Shown here: one piece after another, positions 26,210 through 34,650 of the stretch
Layout of the letters: each line of letters begins with the position of its first letter
How positions within the stretch are numbered: position 1 is the first letter of the stretch
Source: Polaromonas sp.
Lineage (GTDB): Bacteria > Pseudomonadota > Gammaproteobacteria > Burkholderiales > Burkholderiaceae_C
DNA length: 64,000 nucleotides
Direction of reading: 5' to 3'
Assembly (NCBI GenBank): GCA_013298945.1
Contig: JAAFJR010000001.1
Span: 682,001-746,000, forward strand
Position numbers and translations under genes: made by a program
Notes under the pieces: generated by a model
Databases searched by the model: none
The model's input: only the letters and a program-made list of their open reading frames with translations
Told to the model about the DNA's origin: nothing

Positions 26210-26467
26210 TTACAGAGCAACATCGTGCTCAAGTAGCGAGCGGACGTAGCGCGTATATGGGATTCCTTTGGATTTTGCTTTAAGCTTCAAAGCATCGAGC
26301 AGGTTTTGCGGCAGCCGCATGTGCAGTGCCGCTGCTTTGGGTTCAATTTCAAAGCGCATGGGTTTAAAGCCAGACAGGTCATAAAGCGTCAGGTCGGCTG
26401 TATCAACAAACCGCTCAGCCTGTGCATCATTGGTAAGTGATGGCATGGGTTTAGTTTTGGTTTTCAT
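26210..26467 (-). CDS. brnA: BrnA-family antitoxin
   Basis: The antitoxin partner of BrnT, 85 residues, with a ribbon-helix-helix-like C-terminus (HMRLPQNLLDALKLKAKSKG, IPYTRYVRSLLEHDV). Antitoxins of this family bind the toxin and autoregulate the operon. The ATG at 26465-26467 lies inside the brnT 3' end (17-base overlap), the standard toxin-first order of brnTA. A longer open frame upstream overlaps brnT in another frame and is not used. Confidence 0.88.
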   Translation of the reverse strand: MKTKTKPMPSLTNDAQAERFVDTADLTLYDLSGFKPMRFEIEPKAAALHMRLPQNLLDALKLKAKSKGIPYTRYVRSLLEHDVAL

Positions 26468-26735
26468 AATATTCAATCTCCTTTTGGTGCATGTAGCGGG
26501 CACTGATGGGGCGAAGCAGCGTGGTGTGAGCTGTCTTGCGCAGCATGAAAACCAGAAAAACGTAGCGCCCTTGCGTCGTTTTTCCGATGGCGCGCATACG
26601 TGGCTCATCGGGGTGTGGGTCAGACATAACAGCCGGCGTGCCCAGCAGAACTTGCTCAATATCGTTGCGCGAAACGCCATGCTTTCCACACTTTGGCCAG
26701 TTGCCATCATCCCATTCAAACCCGTCTATTTTCAT
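26451..26735 (-). CDS. brnT: BrnT-family ribonuclease toxin
   Basis: BrnT toxins are small RelE-fold ribonucleases that inhibit translation under stress. The 94 residues start with the family pattern FEWDDGNWPKCGKHGVSRND and continue with EPRMRAIGKTTQGRYVFLVF and RPISARYMHQKEIEYYE. The GKT..GRYVFLVF strands and the RPISAR arginine match the BrnT fold. A clear promoter with a palindrome lies directly upstream. Confidence 0.9.
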   Translation of the reverse strand: MKIDGFEWDDGNWPKCGKHGVSRNDIEQVLLGTPAVMSDPHPDEPRMRAIGKTTQGRYVFLVFMLRKTAHTTLLRPISARYMHQKEIEYYENQN

Positions 26736-26741
26736 GTTGGT

Positions 26742-26771
26742 ATTATAGACTTTTGTCTACACAAATGTAAA
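26742..26771 (-). promoter_or_regulatory. brnTA promoter with overlapping operator palindrome
   Basis: On the minus strand TTTACA (-35), an 18-base spacer and TATAAT (-10). The spacer contains a perfect palindrome TAGAC-AAAA-GTCTA (26746-26759) that touches the -10. It is well placed for repression by BrnA or BrnT-BrnA (inference). Confidence 0.72.
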
Positions 26772-26838
26772 TCAATTCATCATTTGAACCAAGCCTGACG
26801 ATGGGCATAGTGAAGGGCATGGTTACCCTTTTACCGAT

Positions 26839-27402
26839 TTATTGGATTCTTTCACCCTTTTTACAAGCTTCCACCAGTTTTGCCAACCTTGCCGCTCTGG
26901 TTTCCGCTCTTTTAGCTGTGGCGACCCTGTGCAGCATTTGTTTTTTGTAGCCAGGCGGGCAGGCTTCAAAGTAAGCCCAGGCGGCTTTTTCACGCTGGAA
27001 AGCGATGAGCTCTTCAGCCGACAACTCGGCGGACTCGGCTTGCTCGAACGCGTAAATCCTTGATTTGGCTTCTGTACGGTGGGAAAAGGCTTTTTCACCT
27101 GCTGGCGTCATGCGCCCTTGTTGCTGCAAGTCGTTGAATTTGTTGATGTTTACCGCGCTCCAGATGGAGGTGGTTTTTCTGGGGGTGAAGCGGATGGTGT
27201 ACGAGGCATCGTCAATGCGCTTGCGCACACCGTCTATCCAGCCGTAGCACAGCGCTTCGTCAACGGATTCTGACCACGTCATGCTGGGTTGGCCTGAATT
27301 GACTTTGTAGAAGCCGACCAGCAATTCCAGCTCTGAGGCTGCATGTGCGGCTAGCCAGATGTTGAAGTGCTGCGGAGTTTTGAAGAATTTTGGGGCTACC
27401 AT
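26839..27402 (-). CDS. YdeI/OmdA-family protein
   Basis: The family has been linked to stress and peptide resistance (bacteriocin-protection annotation), but the biochemistry is unclear. The 187 residues carry the characteristic WSESVDEALCYGWIDGVRKR motif at about 43-62, RFTPRKTTSIWSAVNINK after it, and an OmdA-type C-terminus with AWAYFEACPPGYKKQMLHRV and a basic end. Cytosolic. A single gene flanked by a dispersed repeat. Confidence 0.85.
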   Translation of the reverse strand: MVAPKFFKTPQHFNIWLAAHAASELELLVGFYKVNSGQPSMTWSESVDEALCYGWIDGVRKRIDDASYTIRFTPRKTTSIWSAVNINKFNDLQQQGRMTPAGEKAFSHRTEAKSRIYAFEQAESAELSAEELIAFQREKAAWAYFEACPPGYKKQMLHRVATAKRAETRAARLAKLVEACKKGERIQ

Positions 27403-27410
27403 GGCTCAAA

Positions 27411-27460
27411 ATACTATACTTTTAATAGCTGCATAGGCAATAAATACGCCGGCTACAGGC
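27411..27460 (+). repeat. Dispersed ~45-bp repeat, intergenic copy
   Basis: Forward copy: TTTTAATAGCTGCATAGGCA, ATAAATACGCCGGCTACAGGC. Confidence 0.88.
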
Positions 27461-27492
27461 GTTTTTAGGCTATTTTTGTCACTTGAAAGCCG

Positions 27493-27984
27493 TTATTTAT
27501 TCAAAAACGGCGCAAACACCCCAAATTGCCGCTGGCTGTAGACCAAGCTTTCACCGTCGTGGCTGCCAAAATCTAGCACGCGGCCTATCAAAATGTCGTG
27601 GTCGCCTGCGGTGACGACTTGCTCTAGTTTGCAGTTAAACCAAGCAACAGCGCCTGCAATCTGCGGGTGTGGGTCAAAAAGATGGGTTTTGCTGCGCTCA
27701 GTTGGGACGTTTTGAAAGCGCTCTTCCTGCGTGCCATGGGTGAATTGCATGGCGACAGCCTGCTGGTGGCTGGCTAACACGCTGACCATGTAGCCACTGC
27801 TTTGGGTGAAGGCTAGGTGACTGTGCGATTCTTTGCGGATGCTCCACAGCACCAAGGCGGGTTCTAGCGAGACGGTGCTGAACGAGTTACACGTCATGCC
27901 GTAATCTTGCCCCTCAAAATGGGTGGTGACCACGGTTACGCCGGTGGCAAAGTGGCTCATGGCGTCGCGTAAGAGTCTGGTCAT
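27493..27984 (-). CDS. Flavin reductase-like (FMN-binding split barrel) protein
   Basis: Members reduce FMN or FAD with NAD(P)H, often to feed a two-component monooxygenase. The 163 residues contain the N-terminal FATGVTVVTT, the flavin phosphate-binding TCNSFSTVSLEPALVLWSIR, a GDHDILIGRVLDF strand, and a C-terminal QFGVFAPF. No partner oxygenase lies nearby, so its client is unknown. Confidence 0.88.
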   Translation of the reverse strand: MTRLLRDAMSHFATGVTVVTTHFEGQDYGMTCNSFSTVSLEPALVLWSIRKESHSHLAFTQSSGYMVSVLASHQQAVAMQFTHGTQEERFQNVPTERSKTHLFDPHPQIAGAVAWFNCKLEQVVTAGDHDILIGRVLDFGSHDGESLVYSQRQFGVFAPFLNK

Positions 27985-28102
27985 GGTGGGCTAATGTTGT
28001 GCTTGAGTTGGGTGCAAGATGATTTGAATCTTAGGCGGCAATGAGGGTGACTTAATTTGCGCCTAGAATCTACTTGAATGAAGCCTATTTCAGTAGATAT
28101 TT

Positions 28103-28187
<85 letters not shown>

Positions 28188-28280
28188 CCATGATGTTTAG
28201 TGGGCACTTCTAAAGTTAGTTGAGCCAAGAAACAAAATTTTGAATTTCAGGAAAAGGGTGATTGTATCAAAACGAAAAGC

Positions 28281-30692
28281 ATGAATCGTGCAGCTGGCAC
28301 AGAAAGTTCAGTCGCTTCACTCGCAACCGTAGGAAAAGGGTTGCTGGCTGAAGTATCAGGCATCGCCCAAGGGCACCGAGACGGTCACGGCTTTGTGGTG
28401 CGAGACGATGGCGAAGCGGATATTTACTTACCGCCCAACGAAATGCGAGCCGTTTTGCACAAAGACAACGTCAAGGTCAGCATTGTTCGGCAAGACCGTC
28501 GCGGCAGACCCGAAGGGCGGGTGACGGAGATTTTGGCGCGATCAGACCAGCCCATCATCGGGCGGCTGCTGCAAGAAAACGGCGTTTGGATCATGGCGCC
28601 GGAGGACAAGCGCTACGGGCAAGACGTGATGATTGCCAAAAACGCCTTGGGCGGCGCTAAGACAGGTCAAGTCGTCGTTGTCGAATTGACCGAGCAGCCA
28701 GCATTGTTTGGCCAACCCGTGGGCCGCGTGGTTGAAGTGCTGGGAGAGGTAGACGACCCCGGAATGGAAATTGAAATCGCCGTGCGCAAATACAGCGTGC
28801 CGCATATTTTTTCAGATGCTTGTCTTGCGCAAGCCAAAGGTCTTCCCGACAAAGTGCGTCCGCAAGACAAAAAAGACCGCGTTGATTTAACCGATGTGCC
28901 GCTAGTGACCATAGACGGTGAGGACGCGCGAGATTTTGACGATGCCGTGTATTGTGAGCCGGCCAAAGTGGGTAGAGCCAAAGGTTGGCGCTTGCTGGTC
29001 GCCATTGCTGATGTGAGTCACTACGTTGAAAACGGCTCAGCGATTGACATTGACGCTTACGACCGCGCCACCAGTGTCTACTTTCCGCGCCGCGTGATTC
29101 CTATGCTGCCTGAGAAGTTGTCCAACGGTTTGTGTTCGCTCAACCCTGATGTAGAGCGCATGTGCATGGTGTGCGACATGCTGATCACCGCCAAGGGCGA
29201 GATTCACGCCTACCAGTTTTACCCCGCCGTGATGTTCAGCCATGCACGGTTTACCTACACCGAAGTAGCGGCGATTTTGAGCAACACCAAAGGCCCAGAA
29301 GCCGCCAAACGCAAGGCGCGGGTACAAGATTTGTTGAATTTGAGCGATGTGTACAAAGCGCTGCTCTCAAGCCGTGCTGTACGCGGTGCGGTTGATTTCG
29401 AAACGACAGAGACGCAAATTGTGTGCGATGAAAACGGTCGCATCGAAAAAATCATCGCCCGCACCCGCAATGAAGCACATCGCTTGATTGAAGAAGCCAT
29501 GTTGGCAGCAAATGTGTGCAGTGCTGACTACATTGCCAGCAGCAAACACGCCGGCTTGTTCCGCGTGCACGAAGGCCCCACGCCTGAAAAGATTGAGACG
29601 CTGCGTAATTACCTCAAAGCCACGGGTATCTCACAAACGATTGGTGACGACCCAAAACCAGGTGAATTTCAAGCCATCGCTGTGGCTACCAAAGACCGCC
29701 CCGATGCGCTGCAAATCCACACCATGCTACTGCGCTCTATGTCGCAAGCGATTTACACACCGAGCAACAGCGGGCATTTTGGCTTGGCTTACGACGCTTA
29801 CACGCACTTCACCAGCCCAATTCGTCGCTACCCCGACTTGCTGGTGCACCGCGTCATCAAAGCGGTATTGACCAACGGCAAGTACAAGCTTCCTACTTTG
29901 CCAACACCAGGTGAAGCGCAAGAGAAGTTGGCAAAGCGTTTGGCTTCAAGGGTGAAAGCGCCTACGAATAAGCTTGAAAAGCCCATAGCGAACAGCAAAG
30001 AAAACATGGCGTGGCAAGCCGCCGGTCTGCATTGCAGTGCCAACGAGCGCCGCGCAGACGAAGCCAGCCGCGACGTGGAAGCTTGGCTCAAATGCAAGTA
30101 CATGCGCGAGTATTTGGGAGAGGAGTTTGATGGCGTGGTCAGCTCCGTTACCAGCTTCGGCCTGTTCATCACGCTGGATGCGATGTATGTGGAGGGTTTG
30201 ATTCACATTACCGAACTGGGCGGTGAATACTTCAAGTTCGACGAAGCCCGCCAAGAGCTGCGCGGTGAGCGCACGGGCATCAAATACGCCATCGGCACCC
30301 ATGTGCGGGTGCAAGTCAGCAAGGTTGATTTGGACGGTCGCAAAATCGACTTTAGATTTGTTCCGAAAGGTGATGACTTGCTGGCCCGTGCCATGAAAGA
30401 CAAGGGCTACAGCAGTGGCGAAAAATCCGCGTCATACGGCGCGCCACGCTCAGACCGCAGCAAAACCAGCCACGCCACTTCGGGCAAAGCGCCTAAATCG
30501 GCAGTGGCCGAGCGCAAGAGCAAAGCCAAAAAGTCCAGCAAAGCGAAAGCTGCACCCGTTAGCAAAACCGGCTTGTCAAGTCTCTCTGGCCCAGGTCCGA
30601 TGGGGTCGATGAAGAAAAGCAGTGCGAAAGTAGCGGCTAAAAAAGAGTCGAACGTGGGCGCTTATAAAAAGAAAATGAAATCAAGAAGATAA
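28281..30692 (+). CDS. rnr: Ribonuclease R
   Basis: A 3'-5' exoribonuclease of the RNB family that degrades structured RNA. The 803 residues hold an N-terminal cold-shock-type domain (GHRDGHGFVVRDDGEADIYL), the RNB catalytic domain with DGEDARDFDDAVY (the acidic metal-binding cluster), GLYRVHEGP-like FRVHEGPTPEK, and a C-terminal S1 domain (FDGVVSSVTSFGLFITLDAMYVEGL, split in pieces). The last about 90 residues are Lys/Ser-rich, as in other RNase R enzymes, and likely aid RNA unwinding. The ATG at 28281 is the only good start. It may be co-transcribed with the SDR 39 bases downstream. Confidence 0.95.
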   Translation: MNRAAGTESSVASLATVGKGLLAEVSGIAQGHRDGHGFVVRDDGEADIYLPPNEMRAVLHKDNVKVSIVRQDRRGRPEGRVTEILARSDQPIIGRLLQENGVWIMAPEDKRYGQDVMIAKNALGGAKTGQVVVVELTEQPALFGQPVGRVVEVLGEVDDPGMEIEIAVRKYSVPHIFSDACLAQAKGLPDKVRPQDKKDRVDLTDVPLVTIDGEDARDFDDAVYCEPAKVGRAKGWRLLVAIADVSHYVENGSAIDIDAYDRATSVYFPRRVIPMLPEKLSNGLCSLNPDVERMCMVCDMLITAKGEIHAYQFYPAVMFSHARFTYTEVAAILSNTKGPEAAKRKARVQDLLNLSDVYKALLSSRAVRGAVDFETTETQIVCDENGRIEKIIARTRNEAHRLIEEAMLAANVCSADYIASSKHAGLFRVHEGPTPEKIETLRNYLKATGISQTIGDDPKPGEFQAIAVATKDRPDALQIHTMLLRSMSQAIYTPSNSGHFGLAYDAYTHFTSPIRRYPDLLVHRVIKAVLTNGKYKLPTLPTPGEAQEKLAKRLASRVKAPTNKLEKPIANSKENMAWQAAGLHCSANERRADEASRDVEAWLKCKYMREYLGEEFDGVVSSVTSFGLFITLDAMYVEGLIHITELGGEYFKFDEARQELRGERTGIKYAIGTHVRVQVSKVDLDGRKIDFRFVPKGDDLLARAMKDKGYSSGEKSASYGAPRSDRSKTSHATSGKAPKSAVAERKSKAKKSSKAKAAPVSKTGLSSLSGPGPMGSMKKSSAKVAAKKESNVGAYKKKMKSRR

Positions 30693-30731
30693 ACCAACGC
30701 AAAACCGAAACTTAAACGACAAGTAAAAAAT

Positions 30732-31508
30732 ATGACAACTTCAAATACAACGGCCGTATTAAATCCTAAAACCGCCATCGTTACAGGTGCAGGCTCTGGC
30801 GTGGGCAAAGCTGCCACACTGGCTCTATTGGCCGCTGGTTACAACGTCGTTCTAGCAGGCCGCCGCGCTGAGCCGCTGCAAGAAGTTATTGCTGAGTCTG
30901 GCGCAGGTTCAAGAGCATTGGCTATGCCTACAGACGTGGCTAAAGTCGAATCCGTGCAAGCGCTCTTTGCAGCTACCGTCAAAGCCTTTGGCCGTGTCGA
31001 TGTGTTGTTCAACAATGCCGGCGTCGGCAACCCACCTGGCTCCTTTGAAGACTGGACGGTTGAGCAATGGCAGGGCGTGGTGGACATCAACTTCACCGGC
31101 ATGTTTTTGTGCATCCAGCAAGCCTTCAAAACCATGAAAGCACAGTCCCCACGCGGTGGCCGCATCATCAACAACGGCTCCATCTCATCCACCACCCCGC
31201 GCCCAAACTCCATCGCCTACACAGCCACCAAGCACGGCGTGCGCGGCATGACCAAAACGGCGAGCTTGGATGGCCGTAAATACGATATCGCAGTCGGCCA
31301 AATCGACATCGGCAACGCCGCCACAGAAATGGCCGCCCGCATGGCCACAGGCATTTTGCAAGCCAACGGCAACATCGAAATCGAACCCCTGATGGACGTC
31401 AACATCGTCGGCCAATCGGTAGTCTACATGGCCGGCTTACCATTGAACGCGAACGTGCTGTTCCACACGGTGATGGCGACGAATATGCCGTTTGTGGGAA
31501 GAGGGTGA
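30732..31508 (+). CDS. Short-chain dehydrogenase/reductase
   Basis: A classical SDR oxidoreductase, 258 residues. The NAD(P)-binding motif is [12 protein letters not shown], followed by LFNNAGVG. The active site has Ser in NNGSISST and the Tyr-x3-Lys YTATKHG. An Arg in AGRRAE after beta-2 suggests NADP preference (inference). The C-terminal substrate loop ([17 protein letters not shown]) gives no substrate. It lies between rnr and a TraB/GumN gene. Confidence 0.88.
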   Translation: MTTSNTTAVLNPKTAIVTGAGSGVGKAATLALLAAGYNVVLAGRRAEPLQEVIAESGAGSRALAMPTDVAKVESVQALFAATVKAFGRVDVLFNNAGVGNPPGSFEDWTVEQWQGVVDINFTGMFLCIQQAFKTMKAQSPRGGRIINNGSISSTTPRPNSIAYTATKHGVRGMTKTASLDGRKYDIAVGQIDIGNAATEMAARMATGILQANGNIEIEPLMDVNIVGQSVVYMAGLPLNANVLFHTVMATNMPFVGRG

Positions 31509-31513
31509 TTAGT

Positions 31514-32461
31514 ATGAAATTTGTAAATTTAAGGGTATTCGTGCTCGGTCTCCTTTTAGTTTCGGGTTTTAAGAATGCTGCTTTTGCTGAGACGCAATGC
31601 CCACCAGAATTTTCAGAGCCTACAGCCGAGCAGATAGAAATAGCTAAAAAAAAAACCAATGAGCACGGCTATCTTTGGGAAGTCACAAAAGATGGAAAAA
31701 CTTCATATGTATACGGGACGATACACGTAGGAAGTATCGATTGGATATTTCCAGGAAAAAAAACGCTTACAGCGCTGCGAAACAGCAAAAAACTAGCTTT
31801 GGAATTGAATTTGGGCGATCCAAAAATTATGACCGAGATAGTTGAATTAATGAAATCAAATAGTGAAGCAAAGCTGTCTGATGCATTGCAAGAAAGAATA
31901 AAGCAATACGCAGGCAATAATTGCATGAATTTTGAACAGTTACAAAATCTCCGTCCAGAATTTCAAGTATTAATGCTTACGATTCCGATCCTTAAGAAAG
32001 AAAAACTTTATTCAGAATTGAGTGTGGATTTGATAATTGCAGGTGTCGCGAATGCGTTAAAAATTCCCATTATTGGGCTAGAAACGCCGAAGGAACAAAT
32101 GAGTATCTTGTTTTCTAAATCGGGTGAGTTAGAACAAGATATCCAAGAAGCGATGGAAAAACTTGAAGATCAAACGCAAAAAAAAGTACTTGAAAAACTT
32201 GTTGATGCATGGGCGAATAGTGATTTTGAGGTGCTAAACGCTTATGCTGAATGGTGTAAATGTACCGAGACCCAAAAAGAGCGAGAAGCATTAAAGCAGC
32301 TAATTGACGAGCGCAATATAACTATGGTGACCCGTTTTGATCGAATACATTCTGACGAAGGAAAAATATTTATGGCCGTCGGTTCGTTGCACATGGTAGG
32401 TCCTATGGGAGTGCCTTCATTACTCAAAAAGCAAGGTTATTCTGTAGTTAGGCTGCATTGA
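31514..32461 (+). CDS. TraB/GumN-family secreted protein
   Basis: The family resembles Tiki/TraB metalloproteases, though bacterial members are mostly uncharacterised. A signal peptide of about 25 residues ends FKNAAFA. The first motif is YVYGTIHVGSIDW (GxxH), and the second is FMAVGSLHMVGPMGVPSLL near the C-terminus. Conserved ALELNLGDP-type and QEREALKQLIDERN segments lie between. The ATG at 31514 is chosen; a GTG three codons upstream overlaps the SDR end. The gene is much richer in A and T than rnr and the SDR before it, which suggests separate origin. Confidence 0.85.
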   Translation: MKFVNLRVFVLGLLLVSGFKNAAFAETQCPPEFSEPTAEQIEIAKKKTNEHGYLWEVTKDGKTSYVYGTIHVGSIDWIFPGKKTLTALRNSKKLALELNLGDPKIMTEIVELMKSNSEAKLSDALQERIKQYAGNNCMNFEQLQNLRPEFQVLMLTIPILKKEKLYSELSVDLIIAGVANALKIPIIGLETPKEQMSILFSKSGELEQDIQEAMEKLEDQTQKKVLEKLVDAWANSDFEVLNAYAEWCKCTETQKEREALKQLIDERNITMVTRFDRIHSDEGKIFMAVGSLHMVGPMGVPSLLKKQGYSVVRLH

Positions 32462-32555
32462 ATATGTTTTTGATAAAGGCGTCTTCAGAAGTTGTATTTG
32501 ATGTCTAGTGCGTTATAAAGTGCATAGCATAATAGTGGTATTTGAGTAGCAGCAT

Positions 32556-32640
32556 AAATGGGGGTCAGAGTCCAATTTCGATGGTATCGGGTTGTCTGCC
32601 GAGCTGTGAATTGTCCTGAATTGGAATCTGACCCCCATTT
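32556..32640. repeat. REP/MITE-like inverted repeat (GGGGTCAGA type)
   Basis: The 22-base arms AAATGGGGGTCAGAGTCCAA (plus TT) and their reverse complement differ at one position and flank a 41-base centre. GGGGTCAGANTCCAATT ends are known from palindromes mobilised by REP-associated tyrosine transposases in many proteobacteria; no transposase is present here. Confidence 0.8.
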
Positions 32641-32716
32641 ATTTCCCTCTGTCGGGAAGCGCGGGAGCGCAGAATAGGGTTGGAGCGGCTGAAATGAGCT
32701 GGGAATGAATGAAAAA

Positions 32717-32768
32717 TGGCTGTAGCCGGCGTATTTATTGCCTAAGCAGCTATTAAATTAGTAGCAAA
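32717..32768 (-). repeat. Dispersed ~45-bp repeat, intergenic copy
   Basis: Reverse copy GTAGCCGGCGTATTTATTGC, CTAAGCAGCTATTAAATTAG. One of the best matches to consensus. Confidence 0.88.
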
Positions 32769-32794
32769 ATTGCATTTAATTTGAGCAATTCAAT

Positions 32795-33229
32795 TCAACT
32801 ATTGGCTTGCTTTTTCAGCCACCGCATCAGCGCACCCACCACGGGCAGCTTTTCGTAGAGCTCTTCGGCTGCATCCCAATAATCACGGTGAGATACTATT
32901 TTTCCGTCGGTATTTAATATCAAATGCGAGCCGCCGCGAATCGTTTGTTCTTTGGTTTTATCGTATTTTTTCATGTAAAACTTGAAATCCCAAACGAGAA
33001 AGCAGGCATTATCTTCAACGATTCTGCTGGTGATGATAAAGCGCGGTTTGTCTAGCGCTGTGTACATGTGGGCGAATATGTGTTGAATATGTTTGACACC
33101 GTGCACTTCGTTGAAGGGGTCTTTGAAATAGGCGTCTTCAACATAGTAGTCTGGTAATTTAGATACTGATTCCTCGGTTAGGGTTTCAAAGTAAGTAACG
33201 ATATTCCCAACAGCATCTTTATTATTCAT
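32795..33229 (-). CDS. NTF2-like (SnoaL-type) protein
   Basis: A small alpha+beta-barrel protein of 144 residues with typical NTF2-like pieces: PDYYVEDAYFKDPFNEVHG, FIITSRIVEDNACFLVWDF, and the C-terminal GKIVSHRDYWDAAEELY. Some members are isomerases or dehydratases, others only bind ligands. It is the last gene of the eight-gene fatty-acid-related operon, 3 bases after the SDR stop. Its position suggests it handles the same lipid or a redox product, but the substrate is unknown. Confidence 0.82.
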   Translation of the reverse strand: MNNKDAVGNIVTYFETLTEESVSKLPDYYVEDAYFKDPFNEVHGVKHIQHIFAHMYTALDKPRFIITSRIVEDNACFLVWDFKFYMKKYDKTKEQTIRGGSHLILNTDGKIVSHRDYWDAAEELYEKLPVVGALMRWLKKQANS

Positions 33230-33232
33230 ACA

Positions 33233-34027
33233 TCAAAGCCCGGTGAATTTTTTAATAGCGGGAAAAAACAAGCGGTAGGGTAGCATTTTGATGGCTTTCA
33301 TCCATTGGGTGAAGCGCTTGGGGAAATGAATTTCAAATTCACCGTTTGCCCAGCCTTTGAGTATCTCTTGCGCAGCTTCGTCGGGGGTGATGAGGGCGGG
33401 CATGTTGAATTTGTTTTGAGCTGTAAGGGGTGTGTCCACAAAGCCGGGGCAAATCAGGCTCACGCCTATGTTTTTGGCGTGAAGGTCTAAGTACAGGGTT
33501 TCGGCGAGGTTGATGAGAGCCGCTTTGGTGGGGCCGTAGGCCATGCTTTTGGGCAGACCAGCGTAGCCAGCAACGCTGCTAACCAGGCTGATATGACCGC
33601 TTTGGCGGGCTAAAAAGTGGGGCAGCACGGCGTCAAGCATGTGCAATGCGCCTAGGTAGTTGATGCGCTGGTGCTCCAGCATGGTTTGCAGATCAAATTC
33701 GGTGGCGCGAAGCTCTTTGTAAGTGCCAGCGCAATAAACTGCACAATCAATAGGACTGGTTTTGAAGATGATTTGTGCAGCGGCTTGCACCGCGCCGTCA
33801 ATACCTGCGTCTAGCGCAAGCGCCACAGCAGTTGGCAAGCCAGCGGCAGTTTGGCCTGGGTGGGCTGCTACAAAATCGTCTAAGGCTTTTGCGTTGCGGG
33901 CAGAGACGATGACGCGTGCCCCCCGCGCATGCAAGACGCTAGCGGTGGCGCGGCCTATGCCTGTGGATGCACCTATGAGCCAGACGGTTTTGCCGTGCCA
34001 GTCTTGAATATGGGGGTTGAGCGACAT
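33233..34027 (-). CDS. Short-chain dehydrogenase/reductase of the cfa operon
   Basis: A 264-residue SDR with WLIGASTGIGRATA (cofactor site), AVYCAGTYKELRA in place of the NNAG motif, Ser in SLVSSVAGYAG and the catalytic Tyr-x3-Lys in YGPTKAALINL. Arg in VSARNAK suggests NADP. It is the seventh gene of the operon and ends 3 bases before the NTF2-like gene. Homologous clusters in other proteobacteria also contain an SDR in this place (from memory). Confidence 0.87.
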   Translation of the reverse strand: MSLNPHIQDWHGKTVWLIGASTGIGRATASVLHARGARVIVSARNAKALDDFVAAHPGQTAAGLPTAVALALDAGIDGAVQAAAQIIFKTSPIDCAVYCAGTYKELRATEFDLQTMLEHQRINYLGALHMLDAVLPHFLARQSGHISLVSSVAGYAGLPKSMAYGPTKAALINLAETLYLDLHAKNIGVSLICPGFVDTPLTAQNKFNMPALITPDEAAQEILKGWANGEFEIHFPKRFTQWMKAIKMLPYRLFFPAIKKFTGL

Positions 34028-34075
34028 AGCTAGTTTCCGGTTTGTTTTTCGATGGATAGTTTTGTTGCTATGAAA

Positions 34076-34636
34076 TCAGCGCTTGGTGAACGACAGCGTG
34101 ACTTCACCCAGCTTGATGCCAAATTTGCTCATAGTCGCTTTGTTAAGCATGACTTTGTCTGTCATCAAGTACATCCAGTCGTCAAATTGGACTTCGTAAA
34201 TTTTGCCATCGACGGGTAGATTGAGCGTGTAGCCCCACTGAAAGGCGTTGCCGCGCTCTTGTCCATTGGCAATGCCGACGACATCATCCGCACGGCCCGT
34301 GTAGCTGCCGTCTGCACTGCGCTGCAGCCGCCAGATACGTTTTTGCTTGGTGCCGTCTGAGTAAGTAAAGTCTTCGTCAAGTACGCCAGCTTCTTCACCC
34401 GGCTTACCTGTCCAGCTACAAACCATCACGACAGTGAAACGTTTCACGACTTTGCCGCTGCGGTCGGTGAAGACGCCATAAGCATCCAGCGTGCCGTTGA
34501 AGTATTGGCGCAGGTCTAAAACGGGTTTTTCAACGGCGTAATCAGTGATGCTTTGCGTCGCACATCCCGTGAGTTGCAGGGCACCCAATGCAATGGCGGA
34601 TGTACTGATGCTAGAGAGGAGTAGGCGTCGTTTCAT
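34076..34636 (-). CDS. DUF3833 lipoprotein
   Basis: A predicted lipoprotein: the signal sequence ends LQLTGCATQ, with a lipobox Cys near residue 25. The mature part (PVLDLRQYFNGTLDAYGVFT, DEDFTYSDGTKQKRIWRL) matches the uncharacterised DUF3833 family, which I recall as repeatedly found beside cfa/DUF1365 genes. 186 residues from the ATG at 34634-34636; the longer open frame overlaps the MFS gene. It may bind or move a lipid at the membrane (inference). Confidence 0.82.
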   Translation of the reverse strand: MKRRLLLSSISTSAIALGALQLTGCATQSITDYAVEKPVLDLRQYFNGTLDAYGVFTDRSGKVVKRFTVVMVCSWTGKPGEEAGVLDEDFTYSDGTKQKRIWRLQRSADGSYTGRADDVVGIANGQERGNAFQWGYTLNLPVDGKIYEVQFDDWMYLMTDKVMLNKATMSKFGIKLGEVTLSFTKR

Positions 34637-34650
34637 GGTGTTCTCGCAGT

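Larger units (their letters stand above)
32462..32794. other. Gene-free stretch with two repeat elements
   Basis: I see no coding sequence. It contains an 85-base inverted-repeat element built on GGGGGTCAGA and one copy of the dispersed ~45-bp repeat. Confidence 0.7.
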
